From the NCBI GenBank assembly GCA_900316565.1, contig ONDK01000005.1, positions 1 through 64,000 of the forward strand: a stretch of 64,000 nucleotides of DNA, given 5' to 3'. Made by a program: the position numbers and the translations under genes. The notes beneath the pieces are model-generated. The model was not told where the DNA came from, ran no database searches, and worked only from the letters and a program-made list of their open reading frames with translations. This DNA comes from an uncultured Prevotella sp. (GTDB taxonomy: Bacteria; Bacteroidota; Bacteroidia; Bacteroidales; Bacteroidaceae). Shown one piece after another: positions 1 to 8,881 of the stretch. Positions within the stretch are counted from its first letter, which is position 1, and every line of letters starts with the position of its first letter.

Positions 1-147
1 CTGGTAACTATATTTCCCCTAAAAGAAGTCTTTCATTGCTGTTGAATGCTCTATTAATCGCCAACTTACACTGTTTTTATTTTTCTTACTCATGTGACTA
101 TAAAATCAACTATTAAAAAATGATATAACTGATAGTATCATGTGGAA

Positions 148-200
148 ATAAAAAGGACGCACAGACCACGAGAAATTCATGGGTCTGATGCGTCCCTTTA
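148..200 (-). terminator. Rho-independent terminator of the DUF4301 gene
   Basis: Read on the minus strand, an AAGGGACGCATCAGACCC arm (about 181-198) pairs with GGTCTGTGCGTCC (about 155-167) and is followed by a T-rich run. It lies about 70 bp past the DUF4301 stop codon. The rest of 1-266 holds no gene that I can see. Confidence 0.75.
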
Positions 201-266
201 CACATTATTTATATAGCCCCCTATGGCGGACGGATGATGCCAGCACACTGAAGGCCATGAAAGTCG

Positions 267-1784
267 CTACTGATGCTGTTCGCGCAGGAGGTCGTTGACC
301 GTCTTCACCGGGTTGAAGGTGGAGAGCGGTACCTCAACGAACACCGTGTTCCAGTCGCTCATTGAGCCGTTCCACAGTCCGGGGAGCTCCAGAGCCTTCA
401 GATCACGGCCGTTCTTACTCTTAGAGGAGATGAAGCCCGTGGTCTTGTCGACATAGTCAGGAAGGTTGAAAGGCTTGCCCTTATAGTCCTTTGTGGCGCA
501 GACAAGGTCTACGGGATTGAAATGAGTGCCCTGCTTGAACATACTTACATACTCCTCGTTGCTCTGGTCAATCTGACTCGACTCGAGGATTTGCAGGCTT
601 ATAGTGCCATCCTGGTTGTATGTGAGGAACGGACCACCGCCAGGTTCTCCGACATTTTTAACCATTCCGCATACACGCATCGGACGGTTGAGTTTCTTGC
701 GCAGGTAGATTACCAGGTCGGCATCCTCCAGCTCCTTGATGTCTGGCTTGCGGCAGCAGAGGTCGCGCTGCAGGAAGCGGATAATCTCCTCGAGTTTCTC
801 GTGATTGTATGTGCCGCTGTCGAGGACGCGCAGATACTCGAAGGCCTTCTTCTGAAGAGTCACGAGCACACCGGCGATGAGCTGCTTATACGTAACGGTA
901 TCGCCTTTCAAGCGGTCAGGCACCACATTGTCGATATTCTTTATGAATACTATGTCAGCATCAATCTCGTTGAGGTTCTCGATGAGAGCTCCATGACCAC
1001 CCGGACGGAACAGCAGTGAGCCATCCTCGTTGCGGAACGGCGTGTTGTCAGGGTTCACGGCAACGGTATCCGTGCTCGGCTTCTGCTCGGAGAAGGTGAT
1101 GTCATACTTCACCCCGAAGCGTTTCTCATACTTGCCGACTTTCTCGGCGACCTTTGCCTTGAAGAGGTCCATATGTTCATGGCTGACGGTGAAGTGCACA
1201 TGTGCCTCGCCATTGGAGCTGGCATACAGTGCAGCCTCAACGAGGTGCTCCTCCATCGGGGTGCGCGGTCCGTCATCATAATTATGGAAGAGGAGCAGGC
1301 CCTTTGGCAGCTGTCCGTAGTTAAGGCCTTCGCCGTTGAGCATATTGGCCACGATAGCCTTATACTCTCCGGCCTCCAGCATTTCTTTGAGGCTCTTGCC
1401 GTTATTCTGCTTGCACTTGTCACACAATGCCTTATGGAAGGCAAACTTCTTGATACCAGCGAAGAATTCCTTCTCAAAATCGGTCTCCGGCTTATCATGA
1501 TCCCCGTTGAGGAAAGCGAACATATTCTTAAACATACGGCTTGCAGCTCCGCTGGCAGGCACGAACTTCACGATACGGTGTCCTTCGTCCTTGTACTCCT
1601 GCCACGTCCGGATGTACTTGTCGCGCTCCTCGTCAGTGGGGACGTAGATGCCCTTACCAGCCGCAGCAGCGCCCTCAAGCTTCAGGAACGGGAAACCGGT
1701 CTTGAACTGCTCGAACTCTTCTCTTAGTTTCTCTTCAGAAATGCCCTTCTGGGCAATCTGTTTCTTGTCTTTGTCCGATAACAT
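267..1784 (-). CDS. DUF4301 family protein, possible nucleotidyltransferase-like fold
   Basis: This 505-residue protein is a full-length member of the Bacteroidota DUF4301 family, whose function is not established. Several motifs resemble the UDP-sugar pyrophosphorylase family. VPASGAASRMFK (residues 75-86) sits where those enzymes carry their glycine-rich nucleotide loop. FSEQKPSTDT (231-240), FRPGGHGALIENLN (259-272) and IKNIDNV (281-287) recall their substrate and NxDN motifs. No signal peptide is visible, so it should be cytosolic. It is monocistronic, with its own promoter (1818-1848) and a strong terminator. Assignment to DUF4301 is firm. The nucleotidyltransferase idea is my inference from motifs alone. 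Confidence 0.88.
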   Translation of the reverse strand: MLSDKDKKQIAQKGISEEKLREEFEQFKTGFPFLKLEGAAAAGKGIYVPTDEERDKYIRTWQEYKDEGHRIVKFVPASGAASRMFKNMFAFLNGDHDKPETDFEKEFFAGIKKFAFHKALCDKCKQNNGKSLKEMLEAGEYKAIVANMLNGEGLNYGQLPKGLLLFHNYDDGPRTPMEEHLVEAALYASSNGEAHVHFTVSHEHMDLFKAKVAEKVGKYEKRFGVKYDITFSEQKPSTDTVAVNPDNTPFRNEDGSLLFRPGGHGALIENLNEIDADIVFIKNIDNVVPDRLKGDTVTYKQLIAGVLVTLQKKAFEYLRVLDSGTYNHEKLEEIIRFLQRDLCCRKPDIKELEDADLVIYLRKKLNRPMRVCGMVKNVGEPGGGPFLTYNQDGTISLQILESSQIDQSNEEYVSMFKQGTHFNPVDLVCATKDYKGKPFNLPDYVDKTTGFISSKSKNGRDLKALELPGLWNGSMSDWNTVFVEVPLSTFNPVKTVNDLLREQHQ

Positions 1785-1817
1785 ATTAAATTGTTTTAGG
1801 TTTTACTATTTATTCAG

Positions 1818-1848
1818 CAAAAGTACACAAAAACTTTAAAATAACAAA
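1818..1848 (-). promoter_or_regulatory. Promoter of the DUF4301 gene
   Basis: On the minus strand, TTTG (1848-1845) is followed after 19 bp by TACTTTTG (1825-1818). This fits the Bacteroidota sigma-ABfr pattern TTTG-N19/20-TAnnTTTG. Confidence 0.7.
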
Positions 1849-1877
1849 AACTTATGGTTTAAATCGGAAAAAATTTA

Positions 1878-1885
1878 TAACTTTG
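1878..1885 (+). promoter_or_regulatory. -7 element upstream of the relA/spoT homologue
   Basis: TAACTTTG matches the Bacteroidota -7 consensus and lies 30 bp before the chosen ATG. No clear TTTG is present at -33, so the call rests on the -7 box and its position. Confidence 0.5.
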
Positions 1886-1915
1886 TATCATTATTAGAAT
1901 CGTAAGCTCTTGGAT

Positions 1916-4123
1916 ATGGAAGACAAACTGATTTTTACAGAAGAAGAGTTGAAGACAGCACAAGCACTTTGGTCCGAACTGAACGACAAACTGGAGGGAG
2001 TCTTCCAGGATGACGACGGCAAACACCTTCATGCCACGCTGTTGGAAGCTGCCGGGAACGGCAAGTTGGAACGCGACGCCTTTGGCCTCAACCCTGTTGT
2101 CAACGCCTTGCAGACTGCAAAGATAGCCATTGACGACATAGGGCTGAAACGCGACGGCGTGATGGCCATCATGCTCCACGATACGGTACGCTGTGGCTTT
2201 CTGAGCCTTGAGGATGTGGAGAAGGAGTATGGCAAGGGCGTGAAGACCATCATCCACGGTCTGGTAAAGATACAGGAGTTATACAAGAAGAACCCGAAGA
2301 TAGAGAGTGAGAACTTCCGCAACCTGCTTCTAAGTTTCGCTGAGGACATGCGCGTCATACTGATAATGATTGCCGACCGCGTGAACCTCATGCGGCAGAT
2401 ACGCGACACGCCGAACGAAGAGGCTCGCCACGAGGTGTCGGAAGAAGCCAGCTATCTCTATGCGCCCCTTGCCCATAAGCTCGGACTGTACCAGCTGAAG
2501 AGCGAGTTGGAGGACCTGAGCCTGAAATATCTGGAGCACGACGCCTACTATGAGATAAAAGAAGACCTCAACGCCACTAAACGTGCACGCGACGCATATA
2601 TAGAGAGGTTCATAGGCCCGGTGAAGGAGCATCTGGAAGCCGCCGGACTGAAGTTCCATATCAAAGGACGAACGAAGAGCATACACTCCATCTGGCAGAA
2701 GATGAAGAAACAGCACTGCGGCTTCAACGGCATCTATGACCTCTTCGCCATAAGGATAATCCTCGACTCACCACCCGAGAAGGAGAAGATGCAGTGCTGG
2801 CAGGTGTACTCCATCATCACCGACATGTACCAGCCGAATCCAAAACGGCTGCGCGACTGGCTGTCAGTGCCGAAGTCGAACGGTTATGAGAGTCTTCATA
2901 TCACCGTCCTCGGACCGGAGAACAAATGGGTGGAGGTGCAGATACGCACCGAGAGGATGGACGAGATAGCCGAGCACGGACTGGCGGCACACTGGCGCTA
3001 CAAAGGCATCAAGGCTGAAGGCGGCCTCGACGACTGGCTGGCCAGCATACGCTCAGCGCTGGAGGCCGGCAACGACCTCGAGGTCATGGACCAGTTCAAG
3101 AGCGACCTCTATGACAAAGAGATTTATGTGTTCACCCCTAAGGGCGATCTGCTGAAGTTCCCCAAGGGAGCCACAGTGCTCGACTTCGCCTATCACATCC
3201 ATTCCAAGATTGGAAACACCTGCGTAGGCGGAAAGATTAACGGCAAGAACGTCAGCCTGAGAACACAACTCCACAGCGGCGACACGGTGGAGGTGAACAC
3301 CTCCGCCCACCAGCAGCCGAAGCTGGAGTGGCTGAAGATTGTCAAGAGCTCCCGTGCCAAAGGGAAGATACGTCTTGCCCTGAAGGAGGCGCAAGTGAAG
3401 AACGGCACCTATGCCAAGGAGATGCTTGAGCGCCGGTTGAAGAACAGAAAGATAGAGTTCGATGATGGTGTCATAGCTCATGTCATAAAGCAGTCGGGCT
3501 TTAAGGAGGCCAGTGAGTTCTATCAGAGCATCGCCGAGAACAAGCTCGACATCAACAATATAATAGACAAATACCAGGAAGTCTACAACCACGACCACAA
3601 CGTCGGCGAGACGAAGACTGCGGAAAGCGCTCAGAACTTTGAGTTCGAGAACCCCGGTGAGGACATTGCCCGCAATGACGATGTGCTGGTCATCGACAAG
3701 AACCTGAAGGGTATAGACTTCTCACTTGCTAACTGCTGTCATCCCATCTATGGCGACCCTGTCTTTGGCTTCGTCACCGTCAACGGTGGAATAAAGATAC
3801 ACAGGACCGACTGCCCTAACGCCCCGGAGTTGAGAAAGCGCTACGGATACCGCATAGTGAAGGCCCGGTGGAGCGGAAAGGGCCAGAGCCAGTATGCCAT
3901 CACGCTCCGTGTCATCGGCAATGATGACATTGGCATCGTCAGCAATATCACGAATGTCATATCCAAGGAAGAGAAGATTATCATGCGGTCGATAAACATC
4001 GACAGCCATGACGGTCTCTTCTCCGGCAACCTCGTTGTGCTCCTTGAGGACACGTCGAGGCTCAGCTCACTTGTCAAGAAGCTCAGGACCATCAAAGGCG
4101 TGAAGGAAGTAAGAAGGCTATAG
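1916..4123 (+). CDS. RelA/SpoT-family (p)ppGpp synthetase with degraded hydrolase site
   Basis: A long RSH protein of about 735 residues that makes the alarmone (p)ppGpp. The domain order is HD-type hydrolase, synthetase, TGS (IYVFTPKGDLLKFPKG onward) and C-terminal ACT. The synthetase looks intact: GRTKSIHSIWQKM, GYESLHITV and EVQIRTERMDEIAEHGLAAHW are present, with RLRD in place of the RxKD motif of bifunctional enzymes. The hydrolase site is damaged. The HP of the first metal-binding motif reads NP (near residue 59), and HDxxED reads HDTVRC (near 88-93). The later Asp of ADRVNLMR survives. I infer a synthetase-biased enzyme, so a second RSH protein elsewhere would have to degrade ppGpp. 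The ATG at 1916 is preferred over a TTG two codons earlier. Confidence 0.93.
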   Translation: MEDKLIFTEEELKTAQALWSELNDKLEGVFQDDDGKHLHATLLEAAGNGKLERDAFGLNPVVNALQTAKIAIDDIGLKRDGVMAIMLHDTVRCGFLSLEDVEKEYGKGVKTIIHGLVKIQELYKKNPKIESENFRNLLLSFAEDMRVILIMIADRVNLMRQIRDTPNEEARHEVSEEASYLYAPLAHKLGLYQLKSELEDLSLKYLEHDAYYEIKEDLNATKRARDAYIERFIGPVKEHLEAAGLKFHIKGRTKSIHSIWQKMKKQHCGFNGIYDLFAIRIILDSPPEKEKMQCWQVYSIITDMYQPNPKRLRDWLSVPKSNGYESLHITVLGPENKWVEVQIRTERMDEIAEHGLAAHWRYKGIKAEGGLDDWLASIRSALEAGNDLEVMDQFKSDLYDKEIYVFTPKGDLLKFPKGATVLDFAYHIHSKIGNTCVGGKINGKNVSLRTQLHSGDTVEVNTSAHQQPKLEWLKIVKSSRAKGKIRLALKEAQVKNGTYAKEMLERRLKNRKIEFDDGVIAHVIKQSGFKEASEFYQSIAENKLDINNIIDKYQEVYNHDHNVGETKTAESAQNFEFENPGEDIARNDDVLVIDKNLKGIDFSLANCCHPIYGDPVFGFVTVNGGIKIHRTDCPNAPELRKRYGYRIVKARWSGKGQSQYAITLRVIGNDDIGIVSNITNVISKEEKIIMRSINIDSHDGLFSGNLVVLLEDTSRLSSLVKKLRTIKGVKEVRRL

Positions 4124-4174
4124 GAGGGTTACAAATTATTAGATTGTTACGAAAACAAGACTTTTTGCAAACAA

Positions 4175-4208
4175 TTTGACGCAAAATAGAAGAAATTTTG
4201 TAATTTTG
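4175..4208 (+). promoter_or_regulatory. Promoter of purU
   Basis: TTTG (4175-4178) and TAATTTTG (4201-4208) are separated by 22 bp, slightly longer than usual. The expected transcription start near 4213-4215 almost touches the first ATG (4217). This favours the second ATG at 4235. Confidence 0.55.
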
Positions 4209-4234
4209 CACCCTACATGAACAAGACAAATAAA

Positions 4235-5098
4235 ATGAAACCGACAGCCATATTGCTTCTGCACTGCCCTGACCAACAGGGCATCATATCAGAAGTGACA
4301 AAGTTCATTACCGATAACGACGGTAATATTGTCTACCTTGACCAGTATGTTGACCGTGAGGACGGCATGTTCTTTATGCGCATAGAGTGGGAACTGGAGA
4401 ACTTCACGGTACCACGCGAGAAGATAGAGGACTACATCCGCACTCTCTACGGCCAGCGTTATGACATGACCTTCCACCTCTATTTCAGCGATGTACGCCC
4501 ACGCATGGCAATCTTCGTCAGCAAGATGAGCCATTGTCTTTATGACCTGCTGGCGCGCTGGAAAGCGGGTGAGTGGAACGTGGACATACCATGCATCATC
4601 AGCAATCACGAGGACCTGCGGTATGTGGCAGACCAGTTCGGCATCCCCTACTATGTATGGTCCATAAAGAAGGACCATTCCAACAAGGCCGAAGTCGAGG
4701 AAGCGGAGATGAAACTGTTGAAGGAAAAGAAGATAACGTTCATCGTCCTGGCACGCTATATGCAGATCATCAGCGACGAGATGATAAAGGCCTATCCTCA
4801 CCACATTATTAATATACACCACTCATTCCTTCCTGCCTTCGTCGGGGCAAAGCCCTATCATCAGGCATGGGAACGCGGTGTGAAGATTATCGGAGCCACA
4901 AGCCATTATGTCACGGCAGAACTCGATGCCGGACCGATAATAGAGCAGGACGTGATGCGTGTGAGCCATAAGGACACACCGGAGAGCCTCGTGCTCAAAG
5001 GCAAGGATCTGGAAAAGATTGTGCTCTCACGTGCCGTCAAGAAGCACATAGAGCGTAAGATACTCACATACAACAACAAGACGATAATCTTTTCATAA
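4235..5098 (+). CDS. purU: Formyltetrahydrofolate deformylase
   Basis: Hydrolyses 10-formyl-tetrahydrofolate to formate and tetrahydrofolate, balancing the one-carbon pool and supplying formate. An N-terminal ACT domain (AILLLHCPDQQGIISEVTKF) is followed by a formyltransferase domain. The latter contains NIHHSFLPAF and GATSHYVTAELDAGPII, which carry the catalytic Asn-His-Asp set. About 287 residues from the ATG at 4235, the usual family length. An in-frame ATG at 4217 adds six residues but lies almost on the predicted transcription start. The window also encodes PurT, which uses formate, although the two genes are not in one operon. Confidence 0.93.
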   Translation: MKPTAILLLHCPDQQGIISEVTKFITDNDGNIVYLDQYVDREDGMFFMRIEWELENFTVPREKIEDYIRTLYGQRYDMTFHLYFSDVRPRMAIFVSKMSHCLYDLLARWKAGEWNVDIPCIISNHEDLRYVADQFGIPYYVWSIKKDHSNKAEVEEAEMKLLKEKKITFIVLARYMQIISDEMIKAYPHHIINIHHSFLPAFVGAKPYHQAWERGVKIIGATSHYVTAELDAGPIIEQDVMRVSHKDTPESLVLKGKDLEKIVLSRAVKKHIERKILTYNNKTIIFS

Positions 5099-5156
5099 GA
5101 CAAGAGCCGTCCAAGGGGCTTCCATGAGAAGTTCACCCGGAGGCTGACTGATAGAA

Positions 5157-5774
5157 ATGAGTGTAGCAATAGTAAAATACAACGCAGGCAACATACGGTC
5201 GGTGGTCAACGCACTGCGCCGGTTGGGCGTGGAGCCGGTACTCACCGATGACGCCGATGAGCTCCGCAAGGCCGACAAGGTCCTCTTTCCCGGCCAGGGG
5301 GAGGCACGCACCGCAATGAGCTATCTGCGCGAGCATCATCTCGACGAGGTGATAAAAGGACTCACACAACCCGTTCTCGGCATCTGCATAGGACAGCAGC
5401 TGCTATGCAAGCATTCCGAGGAGGGCGACACCGACTGTCTGGGCATCTTCGACACCGACGTCTACCGCTTCCGTCCCACACGGCATGAGGACAAGGTTCC
5501 GGCAATGGGATGGCAGGAGGTAAGGCCCACAGAGCATTCGGGTATCTTCCTTAATGGTAAAGGTTCCGGCTCGGGAAAGCCGAAGGAGTCCGACTACTTC
5601 TACTTCGTCCACAGCTTTTACGTTCCTCTCTGCAAGTGGACCATAGCTGAGGCCGACTACATTCTTCCTTATTCGGCCGCTCTACACAAGGACAACTTCT
5701 GGTCTACGCAGTTCCACCCGGAAAAGAGCGGCGAGGCCGGCGAGCAGCTTCTAAAAAACTTCTTAGCACTATGA
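5157..5774 (+). CDS. hisH: Imidazole glycerol phosphate synthase, glutaminase subunit
   Basis: Class I glutamine amidotransferase that feeds ammonia to HisF in histidine synthesis. The nucleophile Cys77 lies in GICIGQQ, and His187 and Glu189 lie in QFHPEKSG, completing the triad. The 205-residue length is normal. Its stop overlaps the start of the fused hisA-hisF gene by 4 bp (ATGA), so the glutaminase is coupled in translation to the polypeptide that contains its partner. Confidence 0.95.
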   Translation: MSVAIVKYNAGNIRSVVNALRRLGVEPVLTDDADELRKADKVLFPGQGEARTAMSYLREHHLDEVIKGLTQPVLGICIGQQLLCKHSEEGDTDCLGIFDTDVYRFRPTRHEDKVPAMGWQEVRPTEHSGIFLNGKGSGSGKPKESDYFYFVHSFYVPLCKWTIAEADYILPYSAALHKDNFWSTQFHPEKSGEAGEQLLKNFLAL

Positions 5775-7261
5775 TTGATATTATTCCAGCCATAGACTTG
5801 ATTGACGGCAAATGCGTCAGACTGACCAAAGGCGACTATAGCCGCAAAAAGGTTTACAACGACGACCCGGTAGCTCAAGCTAAGGAGTTTGAGCGGCAGG
5901 GATTCAGACGGCTGCATGTCGTCGACCTTGACGGCGCAAAGTCGAAGCATATCGTCAACGATGACGTCCTGAGAAGGATAACAAACGCAACGGGGCTGAA
6001 GGTGGACTTCGGAGGCGGCATAAAAACCGATGAGGACATCGAAAAGGCTTTTGCTGCTGGTGCCGCCATGGTAACCGTAGGAAGCATTGCCGTTACGAAG
6101 CCGGACTTGTTCATCGACTGGCTTAACCGCTACGGTGCCGACCGGCTCATCTTGGGAGCAGACGTCAGGAACGGTAAAGTGAGCATAAACGGATGGAAGG
6201 AGGACTCTGCCGAGGAGCTCCTGCCATTTCTGAAGAAATATGTTGAGGCGGGGGTGAGGAACGTCCTATGCACAGACATATCAAAGGACGGAACCCTGCA
6301 GGGACCGGCCAGGGAGTTGTACAAGCAGATTATGGCCAAGTATCCTCATCTCAACGTCATAGCCTCGGGAGGTGTGTCAGGCAACGAGGACCTCGCAGGA
6401 CTGGCGGCCGACGGCATACCGTCGGCCATAGTGGGCAAGGCATGGTACGAGGGACGCATATCGGCAGAGAAATGCCGCAACCTCATGGGTTTCAATGCCA
6501 ACAAAGGACTGGCCAAGAGGATAATACCCTGCCTCGATGTCAAGAACGGCGAGACGGTAAAAGGCACAAACTTTGTAAACCTCAGAAGTGCAGGCGACCC
6601 CGTGGAACTAGGAAAACTGTACTCTGACTCCGGTGCTGACGAGCTTGTCTTTCTGGATATCACAGCCAGCTATGAGGGCAGGAAGACATTCACCGACATG
6701 GTCACGAGGGTGGCCAAAGAGATAAACATCCCATTCACTGTCGGTGGAGGAATAAACGAGTTGTCGGATGTAAAACGGCTTCTCGATGCAGGTGCCGACA
6801 AGGTGAGTGTCAACTCCGCGGCAATCCGCCGTCCGGAGCTTATCAACGAGATAGCCAGCGAGTATGGCTCGCAGGTCTGCGTCTGTGCCATTGATGCCAG
6901 AAACGATGCCGACGGATGGCACTGCTACATCAAAGGCGGACGCGAGAGAGTGGAACTCGGACTCTTCGACTGGGCAAAAGAAGTGGCCGAACGCGGTGCC
7001 GGAGAGATACTCTTCACGTCGATGGACCATGACGGCGTGAAGGAGGGCTTCGCCAATGAGGCGTTGGCAAGGCTCTCAGAGGAAGTGCCCATACCAATCA
7101 TAGCCAGCGGCGGTGCGGGAAAGATGGAACATTTCCGCGATGCTTTTGTTGATGGCAAAGCTGACGCGGCTCTTGCCGCCAGCGTCTTCCACTTCGGAGA
7201 AATACAAATTCCGGATTTGAAGGAATACCTCCGCAACGAAGGAATAAACGTAAGAATATAA
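5771..7261 (+). CDS. hisA/hisF: HisA-HisF fusion: ProFAR isomerase plus IGP synthase cyclase
   Basis: One uninterrupted 496-residue frame encodes two consecutive histidine-pathway (beta/alpha)8 barrels. Residues 1-240 are a full HisA: Asp9 in PAIDL, GGGIK at 81-85, and Asp131 in GADVRNG. Residues 247-496 are a full HisF, opening with [11 protein letters not shown] (Asp256), with the second catalytic Asp375 in CAIDARND. Only about six residues (FNANKG) join them, and HisF has no own start codon at its usual first residue. The fusion would carry out two successive steps: ProFAR to PRFAR, then, with HisH, PRFAR to IGP and AICAR. Both catalytic aspartate pairs are present, so both halves should be active. 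HisF normally stands alone or is fused to HisH, as in yeast HIS7. A HisA-HisF join is unusual. Confidence 0.95.
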   Translation: MIDIIPAIDLIDGKCVRLTKGDYSRKKVYNDDPVAQAKEFERQGFRRLHVVDLDGAKSKHIVNDDVLRRITNATGLKVDFGGGIKTDEDIEKAFAAGAAMVTVGSIAVTKPDLFIDWLNRYGADRLILGADVRNGKVSINGWKEDSAEELLPFLKKYVEAGVRNVLCTDISKDGTLQGPARELYKQIMAKYPHLNVIASGGVSGNEDLAGLAADGIPSAIVGKAWYEGRISAEKCRNLMGFNANKGLAKRIIPCLDVKNGETVKGTNFVNLRSAGDPVELGKLYSDSGADELVFLDITASYEGRKTFTDMVTRVAKEINIPFTVGGGINELSDVKRLLDAGADKVSVNSAAIRRPELINEIASEYGSQVCVCAIDARNDADGWHCYIKGGRERVELGLFDWAKEVAERGAGEILFTSMDHDGVKEGFANEALARLSEEVPIPIIASGGAGKMEHFRDAFVDGKADAALAASVFHFGEIQIPDLKEYLRNEGINVRI

Positions 7262-7306
7262 TTATATCATACGCTCTCCCTTGGAGAGGCATAGTGAGGG
7301 ACATAT

Positions 7307-7957
7307 ATGGAAATAGATTTCAAAAAGATGGACGGTCTTGTGCCGGCAATCATCCAGGACGCAAGGACAAAGAATGTGCTGATGCTCGGCTTCATGAATG
7401 AGGAAGCATACAAGAAGACGATAGAAACGGGAAAGGTTACATTCTGGAGCCGTTCACGCAAATGTCTGTGGACAAAGGGTGAGACATCTGGTAACTTTCT
7501 CAACCTTGTAAGCATAAAGAACGACTGCGACAACGACACACTTCTGGTGCGCGTCAATCCAGTTGGTCCTGTATGTCACAAGGGCACTGACACCTGCTGG
7601 GCTGAGGACAACGTCTATGAGCCGGTTAGTTTCCTCTCCGAACTTCAGGAGTTCATCGCCAAGCGCAAGGAGGAGATGCCGGAGAACAGCTACACCACTA
7701 CCCTCTTCAAGAAAGGAACGAAGAGGATAGCCCAGAAAGTGGGTGAGGAAGCACTTGAGACCGTCATCGAGGCGGTATCGGGAACAAATGAGAAAGTTGT
7801 TTATGAGGCCTCCGACATGATATACCACTTACTCGTCCTCCTTGCTGACAAGGGTTTGAACATCAATGACGTAGCTCTGGAACTGCTTAAACGCCACAAC
7901 CCAGACTGGGACAAGGACCGGCGTATAGCGAAAGCCCATGGAACTTACAAGCGATAA
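7307..7957 (+). CDS. hisIE: Bifunctional phosphoribosyl-AMP cyclohydrolase / phosphoribosyl-ATP pyrophosphatase
   Basis: Carries out steps two and three of histidine synthesis. The N-terminal HisI half has VLMLGFMNEEAY, FWSRSRKCLWTKGETSGN and the cysteine-containing GPVCHKGTDTCW zinc region. The C-terminal HisE half has the MazG-like EEALETVIEAV and ASDMIYHLLVLL helices. 216 residues, normal for the fused form. It follows hisA-hisF by 45 bp and probably ends the his operon. The hisG, hisD, hisC and hisB genes are not in the window. Confidence 0.95.
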   Translation: MEIDFKKMDGLVPAIIQDARTKNVLMLGFMNEEAYKKTIETGKVTFWSRSRKCLWTKGETSGNFLNLVSIKNDCDNDTLLVRVNPVGPVCHKGTDTCWAEDNVYEPVSFLSELQEFIAKRKEEMPENSYTTTLFKKGTKRIAQKVGEEALETVIEAVSGTNEKVVYEASDMIYHLLVLLADKGLNINDVALELLKRHNPDWDKDRRIAKAHGTYKR

Positions 7958-8044
7958 AGTACGCAAAAAACCGAACCATCCATAAGATAAAAAGGTCTAT
8001 AGGCATATAGAGTCTATACTCACTTACAGAAAAAGCGAAAAGAA

Positions 8045-8857
8045 ATGCTCATCGATTATAAGAACGTAAACATTTATCAGGATGAGAAGCTCATCCTCAA
8101 GGACGTGAACCTACAGGTCAATGAGGGCGACTTCATATACCTTATAGGAAAAGTGGGCTCAGGAAAGAGCTCACTGCTCAAGACATTGTACTGCGAACTC
8201 GATGTTGATCCTCATGACCGTGAGACATCCATGGTCCTTGACAACGACATCGCCACTATAAAACGCAAGTTGGTGCCTGCGCTGCGCAAGCAGTTAGGCA
8301 TTATCTTCCAGGACTTCCAGCTTCTCCATGACCGTACGGTATACCGGAACCTCCGCTTCGTGCTAAAGGCCACTGGTTGGGATGACAAACAGGAAATCGA
8401 CAACCGCATAAGCCAGGTGCTGGAGGAAGTGGGCATGACAGATAAGCGCGACAAGATGCCGCACGAGCTCTCCGGTGGTGAACAGCAGCGAATAGCCATC
8501 GCCCGTGCCATCCTCAACAAGCCAAAGATAATCATTGCCGACGAGCCGACAGGAAACCTAGACCCGGAGACGGCCACAATGATTGTCAGCATGCTCCGGA
8601 AGCAATGTGAGACTGGCACGGCGGTTATTATGTCGACACATAACATCACTCTCCTCAGTAAGTTCTCCGGAACAGTGTTCCGCTGCCGAAAGGGCTCGTT
8701 CACGAATGTTACAGATGAGTTCTTCGGAGGGCCGGACATCGCCAGCATGACACATCCGGAAGACGATGAGAATGAAAAGGAAGAGACGGCCGACAGCAGC
8801 ATCATCCTCGGAAAGATTGTCGAAGAGAACGACACGAAAAAAACAGAACAAGAATAG
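8045..8857 (+). CDS. ftsE: FtsE-like ABC transporter ATPase
   Basis: ABC ATPase of the FtsE/LolD type. Walker A is GKVGSGKSS (35-43), the Q-loop FQDF (88-91), the signature LSGGEQ (142-147), Walker B IIIADEP (162-168) and the switch His 199. In Bacteroidota this gene is normally annotated as cell-division FtsE, which acts with the membrane protein FtsX to control peptidoglycan hydrolases. No ftsX is adjacent. The protein carries an acidic, probably disordered tail of about 45 residues beyond the ATPase core. It lies 24 bp upstream of lysC and may share its transcript. LolD-like or other export ATPases remain possible. Confidence 0.8.
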   Translation: MLIDYKNVNIYQDEKLILKDVNLQVNEGDFIYLIGKVGSGKSSLLKTLYCELDVDPHDRETSMVLDNDIATIKRKLVPALRKQLGIIFQDFQLLHDRTVYRNLRFVLKATGWDDKQEIDNRISQVLEEVGMTDKRDKMPHELSGGEQQRIAIARAILNKPKIIIADEPTGNLDPETATMIVSMLRKQCETGTAVIMSTHNITLLSKFSGTVFRCRKGSFTNVTDEFFGGPDIASMTHPEDDENEKEETADSSIILGKIVEENDTKKTEQE

Positions 8858-8881
8858 ATACAAACTTAAAAACGCCATATT

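Noticed and set aside
1..266. Partial gene at the left edge
   Set aside because: No frame of useful length or family resemblance; only the DUF4301 terminator is supported.
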